A stretch of DNA of 64,000 nt from assembly GCA_963704295.1 (NCBI GenBank), contig OY969884.1, positions 1,798,001-1,862,000 of the forward strand. Direction: 5' to 3'. Below the pieces are notes generated by a model. It was not told where the DNA came from and ran no database searches. It saw only the letters and a list, made by a program, of their open reading frames with translations. Both the position numbers and the translations under genes were made by a program. Shown piece by piece: positions 43,202 to 51,860 of the stretch. Position 1 is the stretch's first letter. Every line of letters starts with the position of its first letter. The DNA is from JACCVL01 sp963704295. GTDB lineage: Bacteria > Actinomycetota > Actinomycetes > Propionibacteriales > Nocardioidaceae.

Positions 43202-43711
43202 GTGCCGGAAAGCCGCTCTCCGATCGTCGAGCTGGTTCGAGGCGACATCACCACCCAGGCGGTCGACGCCGTGCTGAACGCCGCCTCGCCTCATATGCGC
43301 GGCGGCGGTGGCGTGGACGGCGCCATCCACCGCGCCGGCGGACCGGCCGTGCTCCGCGGCTGCGTCGAGCGCTTCCCGCACGGGCTGGAGGTCGGTCGAG
43401 CGGGCTGGACGGTCGCCGGCGACCTGCCGGCTCGCTGGGTGATCCACGTCGTCGGTCCGAACCGGCACGCCGGTCAGACCGATCCTGATCTGCTCGTCTC
43501 GTGCTATCGGGAGGCACTGGCGGTGGCCGACGGTCTGGGCGCGCGCACGCTGGCCGCGCCGTTGGTGTCGGCCGGCGTCTATGGCTGGCCCCTGGACGAG
43601 GCCGCTCGGATCGCCGTGCAGACCGTCCGTGCCGCCCGCACCGACGTCGAGGTGGTGCGGTTCGTGGCCTTCGGCGCGGATGCCGAGGCGGTCCTGGCGA
43701 CGCATCTCTGA
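43202..43711 (+). CDS. Macro-domain protein, probable ADP-ribose / O-acetyl-ADP-ribose hydrolase
   Basis: 169 residues, GTG start, a single macro domain: VRGDITTQAVDAVLNAASPH, GGGGVDGAIHRAGG (the ADP-ribose-binding loop of MacroD-type enzymes) and APLVSAGVYGWPLDEAA. It is expected to bind ADP-ribose and remove it from proteins or O-acetyl esters. It lies 12 bases after DUF2516 and may share its transcript. The core is complete. Confidence 0.92.
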   Translation: MPESRSPIVELVRGDITTQAVDAVLNAASPHMRGGGGVDGAIHRAGGPAVLRGCVERFPHGLEVGRAGWTVAGDLPARWVIHVVGPNRHAGQTDPDLLVSCYREALAVADGLGARTLAAPLVSAGVYGWPLDEAARIAVQTVRAARTDVEVVRFVAFGADAEAVLATHL

Positions 43712-43784
43712 ATGGCACGCGCGCCGCTCGACCGACCGATCGAAAGATTGCGCCTTTCGCCCCTGCTTGCCACGCTATCCCGCT

Positions 43785-45578
43785 GTGACGACAACACCGA
43801 GGTCCCCAGAAGCCAGTGACGACCACTCCGGCGACGGTTCCGACGGTCCCGAGCTCCTCCGGGCTCGCGACACCGACGGCGTCGACGTGGTCGAGGAATC
43901 CCGTGGCATCGACAAGGTCGTGCTCGGTGTCACCGGAGCTGCCGCGATCGGCTTCGTCGTCTGGGGACTGGTCAACACCGACTCTCTCGGCCGGGTCGCG
44001 GCGGACGCCCTGGCGTGGGTGATCACCAGCACCGGTTGGGGGTTCGTGCTGCTGGCGTCCTTGTTCGTCGTCTTCGTGGTCTGGCTCGCAGCCAGCCGGT
44101 ACGGACGGATTCCGCTCGGCGCCGACGACGAGCTGCCCGAGTTCCGGACCGTGTCCTGGGTGGCCATGATGTTCAGCGCCGGGATGGGCATCGGGCTGAT
44201 GTTCTATGGCGTCGCGGAGCCGCTGGAGCACTACGTCTCCCCGCCCCCCGGCACCGTCGAGGGCGGGACCTCGGTTGCGGTCCAGACCGCGATGGCCACC
44301 ACGCTGTTCCACTGGACCCTTCACCCGTGGGCCATCTACGCGGTGGTGGGTCTGGCGATCGCCTACGGCTCGTACCGGATGGGCCGGCCGCAGCTGATCA
44401 GCGCGGCGTTCGCCCCGCTTCTCGGTCGGCACGGGAACGGTCCGGCCGCACGGGTCATCGACATCCTGGCCATCTTCGCCACCCTGTTCGGGTCCGCAGC
44501 ATCGCTGGGGCTCGGGGCGCTCCAGATCGGTGCGGGGGTGGAGCGGCAGGGGTGGCTCGACACAGCCGGAACGACCCTGCTCGTCGTCGTGATCGCCGGG
44601 CTGACCGTGGCGTTCGTCGTCTCCGCGGTCTCCGGAGTCGCCCGCGGCATCCAGTGGCTGTCGAACATCAACATGGTCCTCGCGGTGCTGCTGGCGGCGT
44701 TCGTGTTCGTGGTCGGCCCGACGATCTTCGTCTTGGACCTCCTGCCGACTGCGCTGGGGGCGTACGCCGACCAGGCGTTCGAGATGGCGTCGCGCACCGA
44801 CGCCAGCGGTGACCAGGCGATGGCGGATTGGCTGTCCAGTTGGACGATCTTCTACTGGGCCTGGTGGATCTCCTGGACGCCGTTCGTCGGGATGTTCATC
44901 GCCCGGATCAGCCGCGGTCGGACCATCCGCCAGTTCGTCGCCGGGGTGTTGCTGGTGCCCAGCGTGGTGAGCCTGCTGTGGTTCGCGGTCTTCGGCGGGG
45001 CGGCGATCAAGGCACAGGACGGTGGCGCCGAGCTCTACCGGCTGGGCTTCGAGACCCGGCTGTTCGGGCTGCTGGAGGAGTATCCGATCGCGTCGATCAC
45101 CGCGGCCCTGGTGATGCTGCTCGTGGCGATCTTCTTCGTGTCGGGTGCCGATGCCGCGTCGCTGGTCATGGGGACGCTGTCCGAGCGCGGCAACACCGAG
45201 CCGCGACGCGGGACGGTGATCTTCTGGGGGGTGCTCACCGGCGCCGTGGCCGCGGTGATGCTCATTATCGGCGACGGCAAGCCGAATGCCTTGACGGGTC
45301 TGCAGAACATCACCATCGTCGCGTCGGTGCCCTTCGTCGTCGTGATGGTGGGTCTCTGCGTCGCGCTGATGCTGGATCTGCGTCGTGACCCGATGGTGCT
45401 TCGAGAACGCCGCGGCGCGGAGATCATCGACGGTGCCGTCGTGCACGGAACCCGCCAGCACGGGGACGACTACCACCTCGTTGTCGAGGGGAAGTCGGGA
45501 GCGACCGAGCGTCCGCTGAAGACCGCTCGCGACGCCACCGCAGGGGGGACGCCCCCACGCCGGCGCAACCGGGGCTGA
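43785..45578 (+). CDS. BCCT-family betaine/choline/carnitine transporter
   Basis: 597 residues from GTG 43785; the frame extends upstream without a family match. Twelve spans. The glycine-rich stretch FSAGMGIGLMFYGVAEPLEH and the Trp-rich signature TIFYWAWWISWTPFVGMFIA are diagnostic. It imports compatible solutes with Na+ or H+, as in osmoprotection. The N-terminal 45 residues are acidic and the C-terminal tail Arg-rich, both common in osmosensing BCCTs. Immediately after the stop lie two tandem family B repeats. Confidence 0.93.
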   Translation: MTTTPRSPEASDDHSGDGSDGPELLRARDTDGVDVVEESRGIDKVVLGVTGAAAIGFVVWGLVNTDSLGRVAADALAWVITSTGWGFVLLASLFVVFVVWLAASRYGRIPLGADDELPEFRTVSWVAMMFSAGMGIGLMFYGVAEPLEHYVSPPPGTVEGGTSVAVQTAMATTLFHWTLHPWAIYAVVGLAIAYGSYRMGRPQLISAAFAPLLGRHGNGPAARVIDILAIFATLFGSAASLGLGALQIGAGVERQGWLDTAGTTLLVVVIAGLTVAFVVSAVSGVARGIQWLSNINMVLAVLLAAFVFVVGPTIFVLDLLPTALGAYADQAFEMASRTDASGDQAMADWLSSWTIFYWAWWISWTPFVGMFIARISRGRTIRQFVAGVLLVPSVVSLLWFAVFGGAAIKAQDGGAELYRLGFETRLFGLLEEYPIASITAALVMLLVAIFFVSGADAASLVMGTLSERGNTEPRRGTVIFWGVLTGAVAAVMLIIGDGKPNALTGLQNITIVASVPFVVVMVGLCVALMLDLRRDPMVLRERRGAEIIDGAVVHGTRQHGDDYHLVVEGKSGATERPLKTARDATAGGTPPRRRNRG

Positions 45579-45583
45579 CCGCC

Positions 45584-45709
45584 GGGCGGCCCCGCCGGGA
45601 CGTCATACGACGCGCCGGTGGTACCCCTCCGTACGGATGACGTTGCGGGCGGCCCCGCCGGGACGTCAGACGGCGCGCCGGTGGTACCCCTCCGTACGGA
45701 TGACGTTGC
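45584..45709. repeat. Two tandem 63-bp repeats with family B palindrome
   Basis: Units 45584-45646 and 45647-45709 are nearly identical, differing at two bases (CATACGACG versus CAGACGGCG). Each contains GACGTCATACGACGCGCC, GGTGGTACCCC and TCCGTACGGATGACG. They fill the gap between the convergent BCCT and typA genes, consistent with a terminator or a short interspersed element that duplicated in place. Confidence 0.92.
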
Positions 45710-45717
45710 GGGTGGGG

Positions 45718-47595
45718 TCAGCGCCGGCCGCTGCGCTGCTTGGCCCGGTCCTGCCCCGCGAGCACCGTCTTGCGCATCCGGATCGACGCCGGGGTGATCT
45801 CCACGCACTCGTCGTCACGGCAGAACTCCAGCGACTGCTCGAGGCTGAGCCGGCGCGCCGGCACGAGCTTCTCGAAGCTGTCGGCGTTGGAGCGCACGTT
45901 GGTGAGCTTCTTCTCCTTGGTGATGTTGACGTCCATGTCGTCCTCGCGCGAGTTCTCGCCGACGATCATGCCCTCGTAGACCTCGGTCGCGGGCTCGACG
46001 AAGAGCGTGCCGCGCTCCTGCAGGTTCGTCATCGCGTACGACGTGGCCGAGCCGGCTCGGTCGGCGACCAACGAGCCGCTGGCTCGCGTGCGCAGCTCAC
46101 CGGCCCACGGCTCGTACCGCTCGAAGACGTGGTGCGCGATGCCGGTGCCGCGGGTGTCGGTGAGGAACTCGGTCCGGAAGCCGATCAGGCCACGCGCGGG
46201 CACCAGGAACTCCATCCGGATCCAACCCGTCCCGTGGTTGACCATCTGCTCCATCCGGCCCTTGCGCACGGCGAGCAGCTGGGTGACGGTGCCGAGATAC
46301 TCCTCCGGGCAGTCCACCGTGAGCCGCTCGACCGGCTCGTGCACCTTGCCATCGACCTCGCGGGTCACCACCTGCGGCTTGCCGACGGTGAGCTCGTAGC
46401 CCTCACGCCGCATCTGCTCCACCAGCACCGCCAGCGCGAGCTCGCCGCGCCCTTGCACCTCCCAGGTGTCCGGCGACTCCGTGGGCAACACCCGCAGCGA
46501 GACGTTGCCGACCAGCTCCCGCTCGAGTCGCTCCCGCAACAGCCGGGCCGTCACCAGGGTCTTCTTCTCCCGGCCGGCGAGTGGCGAGGTGTTGGTGCCG
46601 ATCCGCATCGAGATGGCCGGCTCGTCGACCAGGATCGGGGGCAGCGGCCGGACGTCCTCGGGATCGCACAGGCTGTCACCGATCGTGATCTCCGGGATGC
46701 CGGCGATCGCCACGATGTCGCCCGGACCGGCGGACTTGCCGGGGACCCGCTCCAGCGCCTCGGTGATCAGCAGCTCGGAGATGCGGACCCGCTGCTGCGA
46801 TCCGTCCCGCCGGCACCAGGCGACCGTGTCGCCGCGGCTCAGCGTTCCGGCGTGGACTCGGCACAGCGCCAGCCGGCCGAGGAAGGGGGAGGCGTCCAGG
46901 TTGGTGACCTGGGCCTGCAGCGGTGCGGCCGGCTCGTACGGCGGCGCCGGCACGGTGTCCACGATCGCCTTGATCAGCGCGCCCAGGTCGGGGGCATCGG
47001 GCTGGCTGCCGTCGGCCGGGCGGTTCAGCGAGGCCCGGCCCGCCCGGGCGGAGGCGTACACGACCGGGAGGTCGAGCAGCTCGTCGTGGTCCGGGGCGTG
47101 GTCGTCGGCGAGATCGAGCAACAGCTCGTAGGCCTCGTCGACCACCTCGGCGATCCGGGCGTCGGGCCGGTCCACCTTGTTGACCACCAACACGACCGGC
47201 AGGTGTGCCTCCAGCGTCTTGCGCAGCACGAACCGGGTCTGTGGCAGCGGCCCCTCGGAGGCGTCCACCAGCAGGACGACGCCGTCGACCATCGACAGGC
47301 CGCGCTCCACCTCACCGCCGAAGTCCGCGTGCCCGGGGGTGTCGACGATGTTGATCGTGAGCCCGCCGTCGGGGGCGTCCGGTCCCTGCCAGCGCACGGC
47401 GGTGTTCTTGGCGAGGATCGTGATCCCCTTCTCCCGCTCCAGGTCGCCCGAGTCCATCACTCGGTCGTCGACGTCCTGGTTGACCCGGAACGCGCCGGAC
47501 TGCCATAGCAGCGCGTCGACCAGGGTCGTCTTGCCGTGGTCGACGTGCGCGACGATGGCGACGTTGCGCAGGTCCGAGCGGGTGGGTGTGGGCAT
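45718..47595 (-). CDS. typA: Ribosome-associated translational GTPase TypA/BipA
   Basis: 625 residues. GTPase motifs: IVAHVDHGKTTL (G1), GITI (G2), DTPGHADFGGEVER (G3), VVNKVDRPDAR (G4). EF-G-like domains III and V follow, then the BipA-specific C-terminal domain (MTNLQERGTLFVEPATEVYE, VRSNADSFEKLVPAR). It binds ribosomes under stress and aids 50S assembly. TAACCT eight bases before the ATG indicates near-leaderless transcription. Confidence 0.96.
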   Translation of the reverse strand: MPTPTRSDLRNVAIVAHVDHGKTTLVDALLWQSGAFRVNQDVDDRVMDSGDLEREKGITILAKNTAVRWQGPDAPDGGLTINIVDTPGHADFGGEVERGLSMVDGVVLLVDASEGPLPQTRFVLRKTLEAHLPVVLVVNKVDRPDARIAEVVDEAYELLLDLADDHAPDHDELLDLPVVYASARAGRASLNRPADGSQPDAPDLGALIKAIVDTVPAPPYEPAAPLQAQVTNLDASPFLGRLALCRVHAGTLSRGDTVAWCRRDGSQQRVRISELLITEALERVPGKSAGPGDIVAIAGIPEITIGDSLCDPEDVRPLPPILVDEPAISMRIGTNTSPLAGREKKTLVTARLLRERLERELVGNVSLRVLPTESPDTWEVQGRGELALAVLVEQMRREGYELTVGKPQVVTREVDGKVHEPVERLTVDCPEEYLGTVTQLLAVRKGRMEQMVNHGTGWIRMEFLVPARGLIGFRTEFLTDTRGTGIAHHVFERYEPWAGELRTRASGSLVADRAGSATSYAMTNLQERGTLFVEPATEVYEGMIVGENSREDDMDVNITKEKKLTNVRSNADSFEKLVPARRLSLEQSLEFCRDDECVEITPASIRMRKTVLAGQDRAKQRSGRR

Positions 47596-47638
47596 GGTGC
47601 TGGAGGTTACCGTCGCGCCGCGGCACGCCTCGCGGCCG

Positions 47639-48385
47639 TCACTGCTCGCGGTGCACCTTGTGCTGCGCGGCCTGCGCCCGCGGCCGGACCACCAGCAGGT
47701 CGACGTTGACGTGAGGAGGACGCGTCGCCACCCAGGCGACGGTGTCGGCGACGTCCTCGGCGACCAAGGGCTCGGCGACGCCGGCATAGACCTGGTCGGC
47801 CGCGTCGGCGTCGCCGCCGAAGCGCTTCAGGCTGAACTCCTCGGTGCGGACCATTCCCGGTGCGATCTCGGTGATCCGCACCGGCTGACCGACCAGTTCC
47901 AGCCGCAGCGTCTCGGTCAGCACTGCCAGACCGTGTTTGGCCGCGGTGTAACCGCCCCCGCCCTCGTACGCGGTGCGACCGGCGGTCGAACCCATGCTGA
48001 CCAGCAGCCCGTCGCCGGACGCGAGCAGCGCCGGCAGCAGCGCCTTGGTGACGCGCAGCGCGCCGAGGACGTTCACCTCGTACATCCAGCGCCAGTCGTC
48101 GACCCGGCTGTCGGCCACCGGCTCCATCCCGACTGCCCCACCGGCGTTGTTCACCAGCACGTTCAGCCGGGAGCCGACGGCCTCGGCGAGCGCCGCCACG
48201 GAGCTGTCGTCCGTGACGTCACACCGCACTGCGCGGCCGCCGATCTCCGCCGCGAGCGCCTCGACCCGGTCCTGCCGCCGCGCGGCACACACCACGGAGA
48301 AGCCCTCCGCGGCGAGGGCGCGGGCGGTCGCGGCCCCGATCCCGCTGCTCGCACCGGTCACGACAGCGGTCCGTCCTGAAGTCAT
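47639..48385 (-). CDS. Short-chain dehydrogenase/reductase
   Basis: 248 residues. Classical SDR with TGASSGIGAATAR (cofactor loop), LNVLVNNAGGAVG, active-site Ser in LLVSMGSTAGRTAY and Y-T-A-A-K. AARRQDR after the second strand (Arg pair) favours NADP. It resembles YdfG/serine-type dehydrogenases acting on small hydroxy acids or alcohols. It ends 43 bases from the typA start in the same direction. Confidence 0.9.
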   Translation of the reverse strand: MTSGRTAVVTGASSGIGAATARALAAEGFSVVCAARRQDRVEALAAEIGGRAVRCDVTDDSSVAALAEAVGSRLNVLVNNAGGAVGMEPVADSRVDDWRWMYEVNVLGALRVTKALLPALLASGDGLLVSMGSTAGRTAYEGGGGYTAAKHGLAVLTETLRLELVGQPVRITEIAPGMVRTEEFSLKRFGGDADAADQVYAGVAEPLVAEDVADTVAWVATRPPHVNVDLLVVRPRAQAAQHKVHREQ

Positions 48386-48513
48386 GTGGTCATGCTGCCA
48401 GCCGGGGCGTAATGGTCCTGGACGGGCTGGACCCGTCGGAATGCACGAGGATCGGGTCGGGTTGACTGCTTTCAGGGGCCATCCAGGGTCGAGAGCGACG
48501 AGAAGGGACCGGC

Positions 48514-49806
48514 GTGCGCGTCGTAGGACGACCTCTTCGTCGAGTGGCGATGCTCTCCCTGCACACCTCGCCGGTCGACCGTCCGGGAACGGGTGACGCC
48601 GGTGGCATGAACGTGTACGTGCTGGAGCTGTCCCGACGACTCGCGGCACGCGGCATCGAGGTGGACGTCTACACCCGCGCGACGTCGTCGATGGTTCCCC
48701 CAGTCGTCGAAGTGGCCCCGGGCGTGCAGGTGCGCTCGGTCGTCGCCGGACCTTTCGAGGGGCTGTCGAAGTCAGACCTGCCGGGTCAGCTGTGCCCCTT
48801 CGTCCGGGAGGTGCTGCGAACCGAGGCGTCGTACCCGCGCGGGCACTACGACCTCGTGCACTCGCACTACTGGCTCAGTGGGCAGGTCGGTACCGTGCTC
48901 GCCGACCGATGGGGCGTGCCACTGGTGCATGCGATGCACACCATGGCCAAGGTCAAGAACGCCTCGCTCGCCGAGGGGGACGCACCTGAACCGCGAGCGC
49001 GGCTGGTAGGTGAGGAGCAGCTGGTCGCCGCCAGCGACGTGCTCGTGGCCAACACCGGTGGCGAGGCACGTCAGTTGATCGACCTCTACGACGCACCCGA
49101 GGAGCGGGTCGCGGTGGTGCACCCCGGCGTGGACCTCGACGTCTTCGATCCTGATCGCCTCGGCGGCCGCCCGGCCGCGCGGCGCCGGCTCGGGATCGCA
49201 GCAGACGCACTGGTGCTGCTGTTCGTCGGTCGGCTGCAGCCGCTCAAGGGCCCCGACGTGCTGCTGCGCAGCGTGGCGAGCCTGGTGGGTCGCCGTCCTG
49301 ACCTCCGCCGCCGACTTGTCGTGCCCGTTGTCGGTGGCCCGTCCGGCCGCGGGACCGAGCATCCTGAGGCGTTGGCCAAGCTCGTCACCCAGCTCGGGAT
49401 CGCCGACGTGGTGCGTTTCGTACCACCTGCTGGGCACGACGAGCTCGCCGACTGGTACGCCGCCGCGACGCTCCTCGGGGTGCCGTCGTATTCGGAGTCG
49501 TTCGGACTGGTGGCGCTGGAGGCGCAGGCCTGCGGCACCCCGGTCATCGCCGCCCGGGTCGGCGGGCTGCCCGTCGCCGTCGACGACGGGGTCTCCGGGG
49601 TGCTCGTCGACGGGCACGACCCGGAGGGCTGGGCCGGACGGATCGAGCAGCTGGCGGACCACCCGGCCCGACTTCAGGAGATGGGCAGTGCGGCGCTGGC
49701 GCACGCCGCCCGCTTCGGCTGGGACCGCACCACCGAGGAGACCGTTCGGGTCTATCGCGACGCGGTGCTGCTGCCGGCGCCCGGCGCGCTGGCCCTCAGC
49801 TCGTGA
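48514..49806 (+). CDS. mshA: D-inositol-3-phosphate glycosyltransferase MshA
   Basis: 430 residues, GTG start behind AAGGGA; an internal ATG at 48550 (MLSLHTSP) is possible. GT-B fold with GGMNVYVLELSRRLAARG, VHSHYWLSGQVG, LFVGRLQPLKGPDVLL and PSYSESFGLVALEAQACGTP (nucleotide-sugar E-x7-E). It links GlcNAc from UDP-GlcNAc to inositol phosphate, the first committed step of mycothiol synthesis. It opens the conserved mshA-ybjN-gpm-senX3-regX3 order. Its stop overlaps the next start (GTGA). Confidence 0.96.
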   Translation: MRVVGRPLRRVAMLSLHTSPVDRPGTGDAGGMNVYVLELSRRLAARGIEVDVYTRATSSMVPPVVEVAPGVQVRSVVAGPFEGLSKSDLPGQLCPFVREVLRTEASYPRGHYDLVHSHYWLSGQVGTVLADRWGVPLVHAMHTMAKVKNASLAEGDAPEPRARLVGEEQLVAASDVLVANTGGEARQLIDLYDAPEERVAVVHPGVDLDVFDPDRLGGRPAARRRLGIAADALVLLFVGRLQPLKGPDVLLRSVASLVGRRPDLRRRLVVPVVGGPSGRGTEHPEALAKLVTQLGIADVVRFVPPAGHDELADWYAAATLLGVPSYSESFGLVALEAQACGTPVIAARVGGLPVAVDDGVSGVLVDGHDPEGWAGRIEQLADHPARLQEMGSAALAHAARFGWDRTTEETVRVYRDAVLLPAPGALALSS

Positions 49807-50303
49807 CGACCGACAACCGGCGGCACGCCGCGTCCGTCGTGCGTGCTGCGCTCGCCGACGCCGGTGTCGACGTCACCGAACCCGCGGCCGGGGTCTTCGA
49901 CGTCACCCTGCCGGGTGAGCGCAAGCTGCAGACCGGCGTCCGCCTCGACGTCGGCGACCACGCCCTGGCGGTGCACGCGTTCGTGGCCCGTCGGCCGGAC
50001 GAGAACCACGAGGCCGTCTACCGCTGGCTGCTGGAGCGCAACCTGCGGCTGTACGGCGTGGCTTTCGCGGTCGACGCCGCGGGCGACATCTACCTCGACG
50101 GCAGGGTCCCGCTGCACGCGGTGACTGCCGACGAGGTGGACCGGCTGCTCGGCTCGGTGGCGACGTATGCCGACGAGTCGTTCAACACCATTCTCGAGCT
50201 GGGCTTCGCCAGCTCGATCCGCCGCGAGTGGGAGTGGCGGTTGGCGCGGGGCGAGTCGACCCGGAACCTGGAGGCTTTCCGGCACCTGCTCGAGCGTGGG
50301 TAG
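49803..50303 (+). CDS. YbjN-domain protein
   Basis: 166 residues, GTG start overlapping mshA. A type III secretion chaperone-like YbjN fold is recognisable (LQTGVRLDVGDHALAVHAFV, NHEAVYRWLLERNLRLYGV, ADESFNTILELGFASSI). It lies at the same place as Rv0487 between mshA and gpm in mycobacteria. Biochemical function is unknown; a chaperone or regulator role is inferred from the fold. Confidence 0.88.
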   Translation: MTTDNRRHAASVVRAALADAGVDVTEPAAGVFDVTLPGERKLQTGVRLDVGDHALAVHAFVARRPDENHEAVYRWLLERNLRLYGVAFAVDAAGDIYLDGRVPLHAVTADEVDRLLGSVATYADESFNTILELGFASSIRREWEWRLARGESTRNLEAFRHLLERG

Positions 50304-50313
50304 GGTCGCCGCC

Positions 50314-51066
50314 ATGAGCGCTGCCAACCGCCTGGTCCTGCTCCGGCACGGACAGTCCGAGTGGAACGCCAAGAACCTGTTCACCGGCTGGGTCGACGTC
50401 GGGCTGGACGACAAGGGCCGGGCCGAGGCGGTCCGCGGCGGGGAGCTGCTGCGGGACCGGAACCTGTTCCCGGACGTGCTGCACACCTCGCTGTTGCGCC
50501 GTGCGATCACCACCGCTGAGCTGTGCCTGGCCGGCATCGACCGGCACTGGATCCCGGTTCGGCGCAGCTGGCGGCTGAACGAGCGGCACTACGGCGCCCT
50601 CCAGGGCAAGGACAAGAAGGCGACGCTGGAGGAGTACGGCGAGGAGCAGTTCATGCGCTGGCGCCGCTCCTACGACGAGCCGCCGCCGCGAATCGGCGAC
50701 GACGACGAGTGGAGCCAGGTCGGCGACCCGCGGTACGCCGACCTGCCGGACGAGCTGCACCCGCGTACCGAGTGCCTCGCCGACGTCCTGGACCGGATGC
50801 TGCCGTACTGGTACGACGCCATCGTCCCGGACCTGCGGGTCGGTCGCACGGTGCTCGTGGTTGCGCACGGCAACTCGCTGCGCGCGCTGGTGAAGCACCT
50901 GGACGGGATGGACGAGGACGCCGTGGTCGGGCTGAACATCCCTACCGGCATCCCGCTGCTGTACGAGCTGGACCCGGAGCTGCGGCCCACGACCCGCGGC
51001 GGCGAGTACCTCGACGCCGAGGCCGCGGCGGACGCCATCGAGGCGGTGCGCAGCCAGGGTCGGTGA
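50314..51066 (+). CDS. gpmA: 2,3-bisphosphoglycerate-dependent phosphoglycerate mutase
   Basis: 250 residues. Catalytic motif VLLRHGQSEWN (phospho-His12), RSWRLNERHYGALQGKDK (Glu acid/base), second His in VVAHGNSLRALVKHL and GLNIPTGIPLLYELD are all family-specific. It interconverts 3- and 2-phosphoglycerate in glycolysis. TAGGGT seven bases upstream suggests an own leaderless promoter. It ends 7 bases from convergent phoU. Confidence 0.96.
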   Translation: MSAANRLVLLRHGQSEWNAKNLFTGWVDVGLDDKGRAEAVRGGELLRDRNLFPDVLHTSLLRRAITTAELCLAGIDRHWIPVRRSWRLNERHYGALQGKDKKATLEEYGEEQFMRWRRSYDEPPPRIGDDDEWSQVGDPRYADLPDELHPRTECLADVLDRMLPYWYDAIVPDLRVGRTVLVVAHGNSLRALVKHLDGMDEDAVVGLNIPTGIPLLYELDPELRPTTRGGEYLDAEAAADAIEAVRSQGR

Positions 51067-51073
51067 GCGTCGC

Positions 51074-51727
51074 TCACTCCATCGGTGCGGGGTGCTCTCC
51101 GGTCACGAGGTAGACGACCCGGCGGGCCATGGACACCGAGTGGTCGGCGATCCGCTCGTAGTAGCGGCCCAGTAGGGCGAGGTCGATCGCCGGCTCGACC
51201 CCGTGCGGCCAGTCGTCGTCCAGCAGGATCCGGAACATCGACCGGCGCAGCCGGTCCATCTCCTCGTCCTCGGCTTCCAGCGACAGCGCCGCGTCCACGT
51301 CCCGGTCGGCGAGGATGCGCGCGGTCTCGCCGACCATGCGCTCCGCGGTCTCGGCCATGTTCGCGATCGTGGGCCGAAGGGCGGGCGGCACGGCCTTCTC
51401 CGGCATCCGCATCCGGGCGATCTTGGCCACGTGCACGGCGAGGTCGCCCATCCGCTCGAGGTCGGCGACGATGCGCAGCGTCGCCACCAGCATCCGCAGG
51501 TCGCCCGCCACCGGCTGCTGGGTGGCGAGCAGCTCGAAGCAGGTCTCCTCCACCCGCTCGCGCGAGTCGTCGATCACCTTGTCCCCGGCGATCACCGTCT
51601 CGGCGGCGTCGGCGTCGGCCTCGAGCAGGGCCTTGGTCCCCTCCTTGACGGCCGCGCGCACCGTCCGTGTCATCGACACCATCTCGGCGACGATCTCCTC
51701 GAGCTGATGGTTGTACAGATCACGCAT
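51074..51727 (-). CDS. phoU: Phosphate-specific transport regulator PhoU
   Basis: 217 residues, two helical PhoU repeats, each with the metal-binding E/DxxxD pattern (VATLRIVADLERMGDLAVHV and IDLALLGRYYERIADHSVSM). PhoU connects PstSCAB to the SenX3 kinase and represses the Pho response when phosphate is plentiful. TACGGT six bases before the ATG suggests a leaderless transcript, with PHO-type repeats just upstream. Divergent from senX3. Confidence 0.95.
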   Translation of the reverse strand: MRDLYNHQLEEIVAEMVSMTRTVRAAVKEGTKALLEADADAAETVIAGDKVIDDSRERVEETCFELLATQQPVAGDLRMLVATLRIVADLERMGDLAVHVAKIARMRMPEKAVPPALRPTIANMAETAERMVGETARILADRDVDAALSLEAEDEEMDRLRRSMFRILLDDDWPHGVEPAIDLALLGRYYERIADHSVSMARRVVYLVTGEHPAPME

Positions 51728-51746
51728 GCTGCCACCGTAGCCACCC

Positions 51747-51789
51747 GGCGCGGTGAAGGAGCGCCAGCCGTCGTGAACGCGTGTTGAAC
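51747..51789 (-). promoter_or_regulatory. PHO-type repeat array between phoU and senX3
   Basis: On the leftward strand two adjacent 11-base units read GTTCAACACGC and GTTCACGACGG, and TTCACC follows about two units later (51751-51756), a spacing close to that of the pstS array. It lies 20-62 bases upstream of phoU and about 70 bases from senX3. Feedback control of both by RegX3 is the simplest reading. Confidence 0.7.
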
Positions 51790-51860
51790 AGTGGGCGAAG
51801 CCGCGGCCAGGCGGGCCGACGACGCGCGACCGGTGACCGCAGCCTGCGTACGATCGGCGC

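Noticed and set aside
43248..45476. A 742-codon frame opposite the BCCT and macro-domain genes
   Set aside because: His/Arg/Glu-rich composition is the mirror of a membrane transporter; no ribosome site or family.
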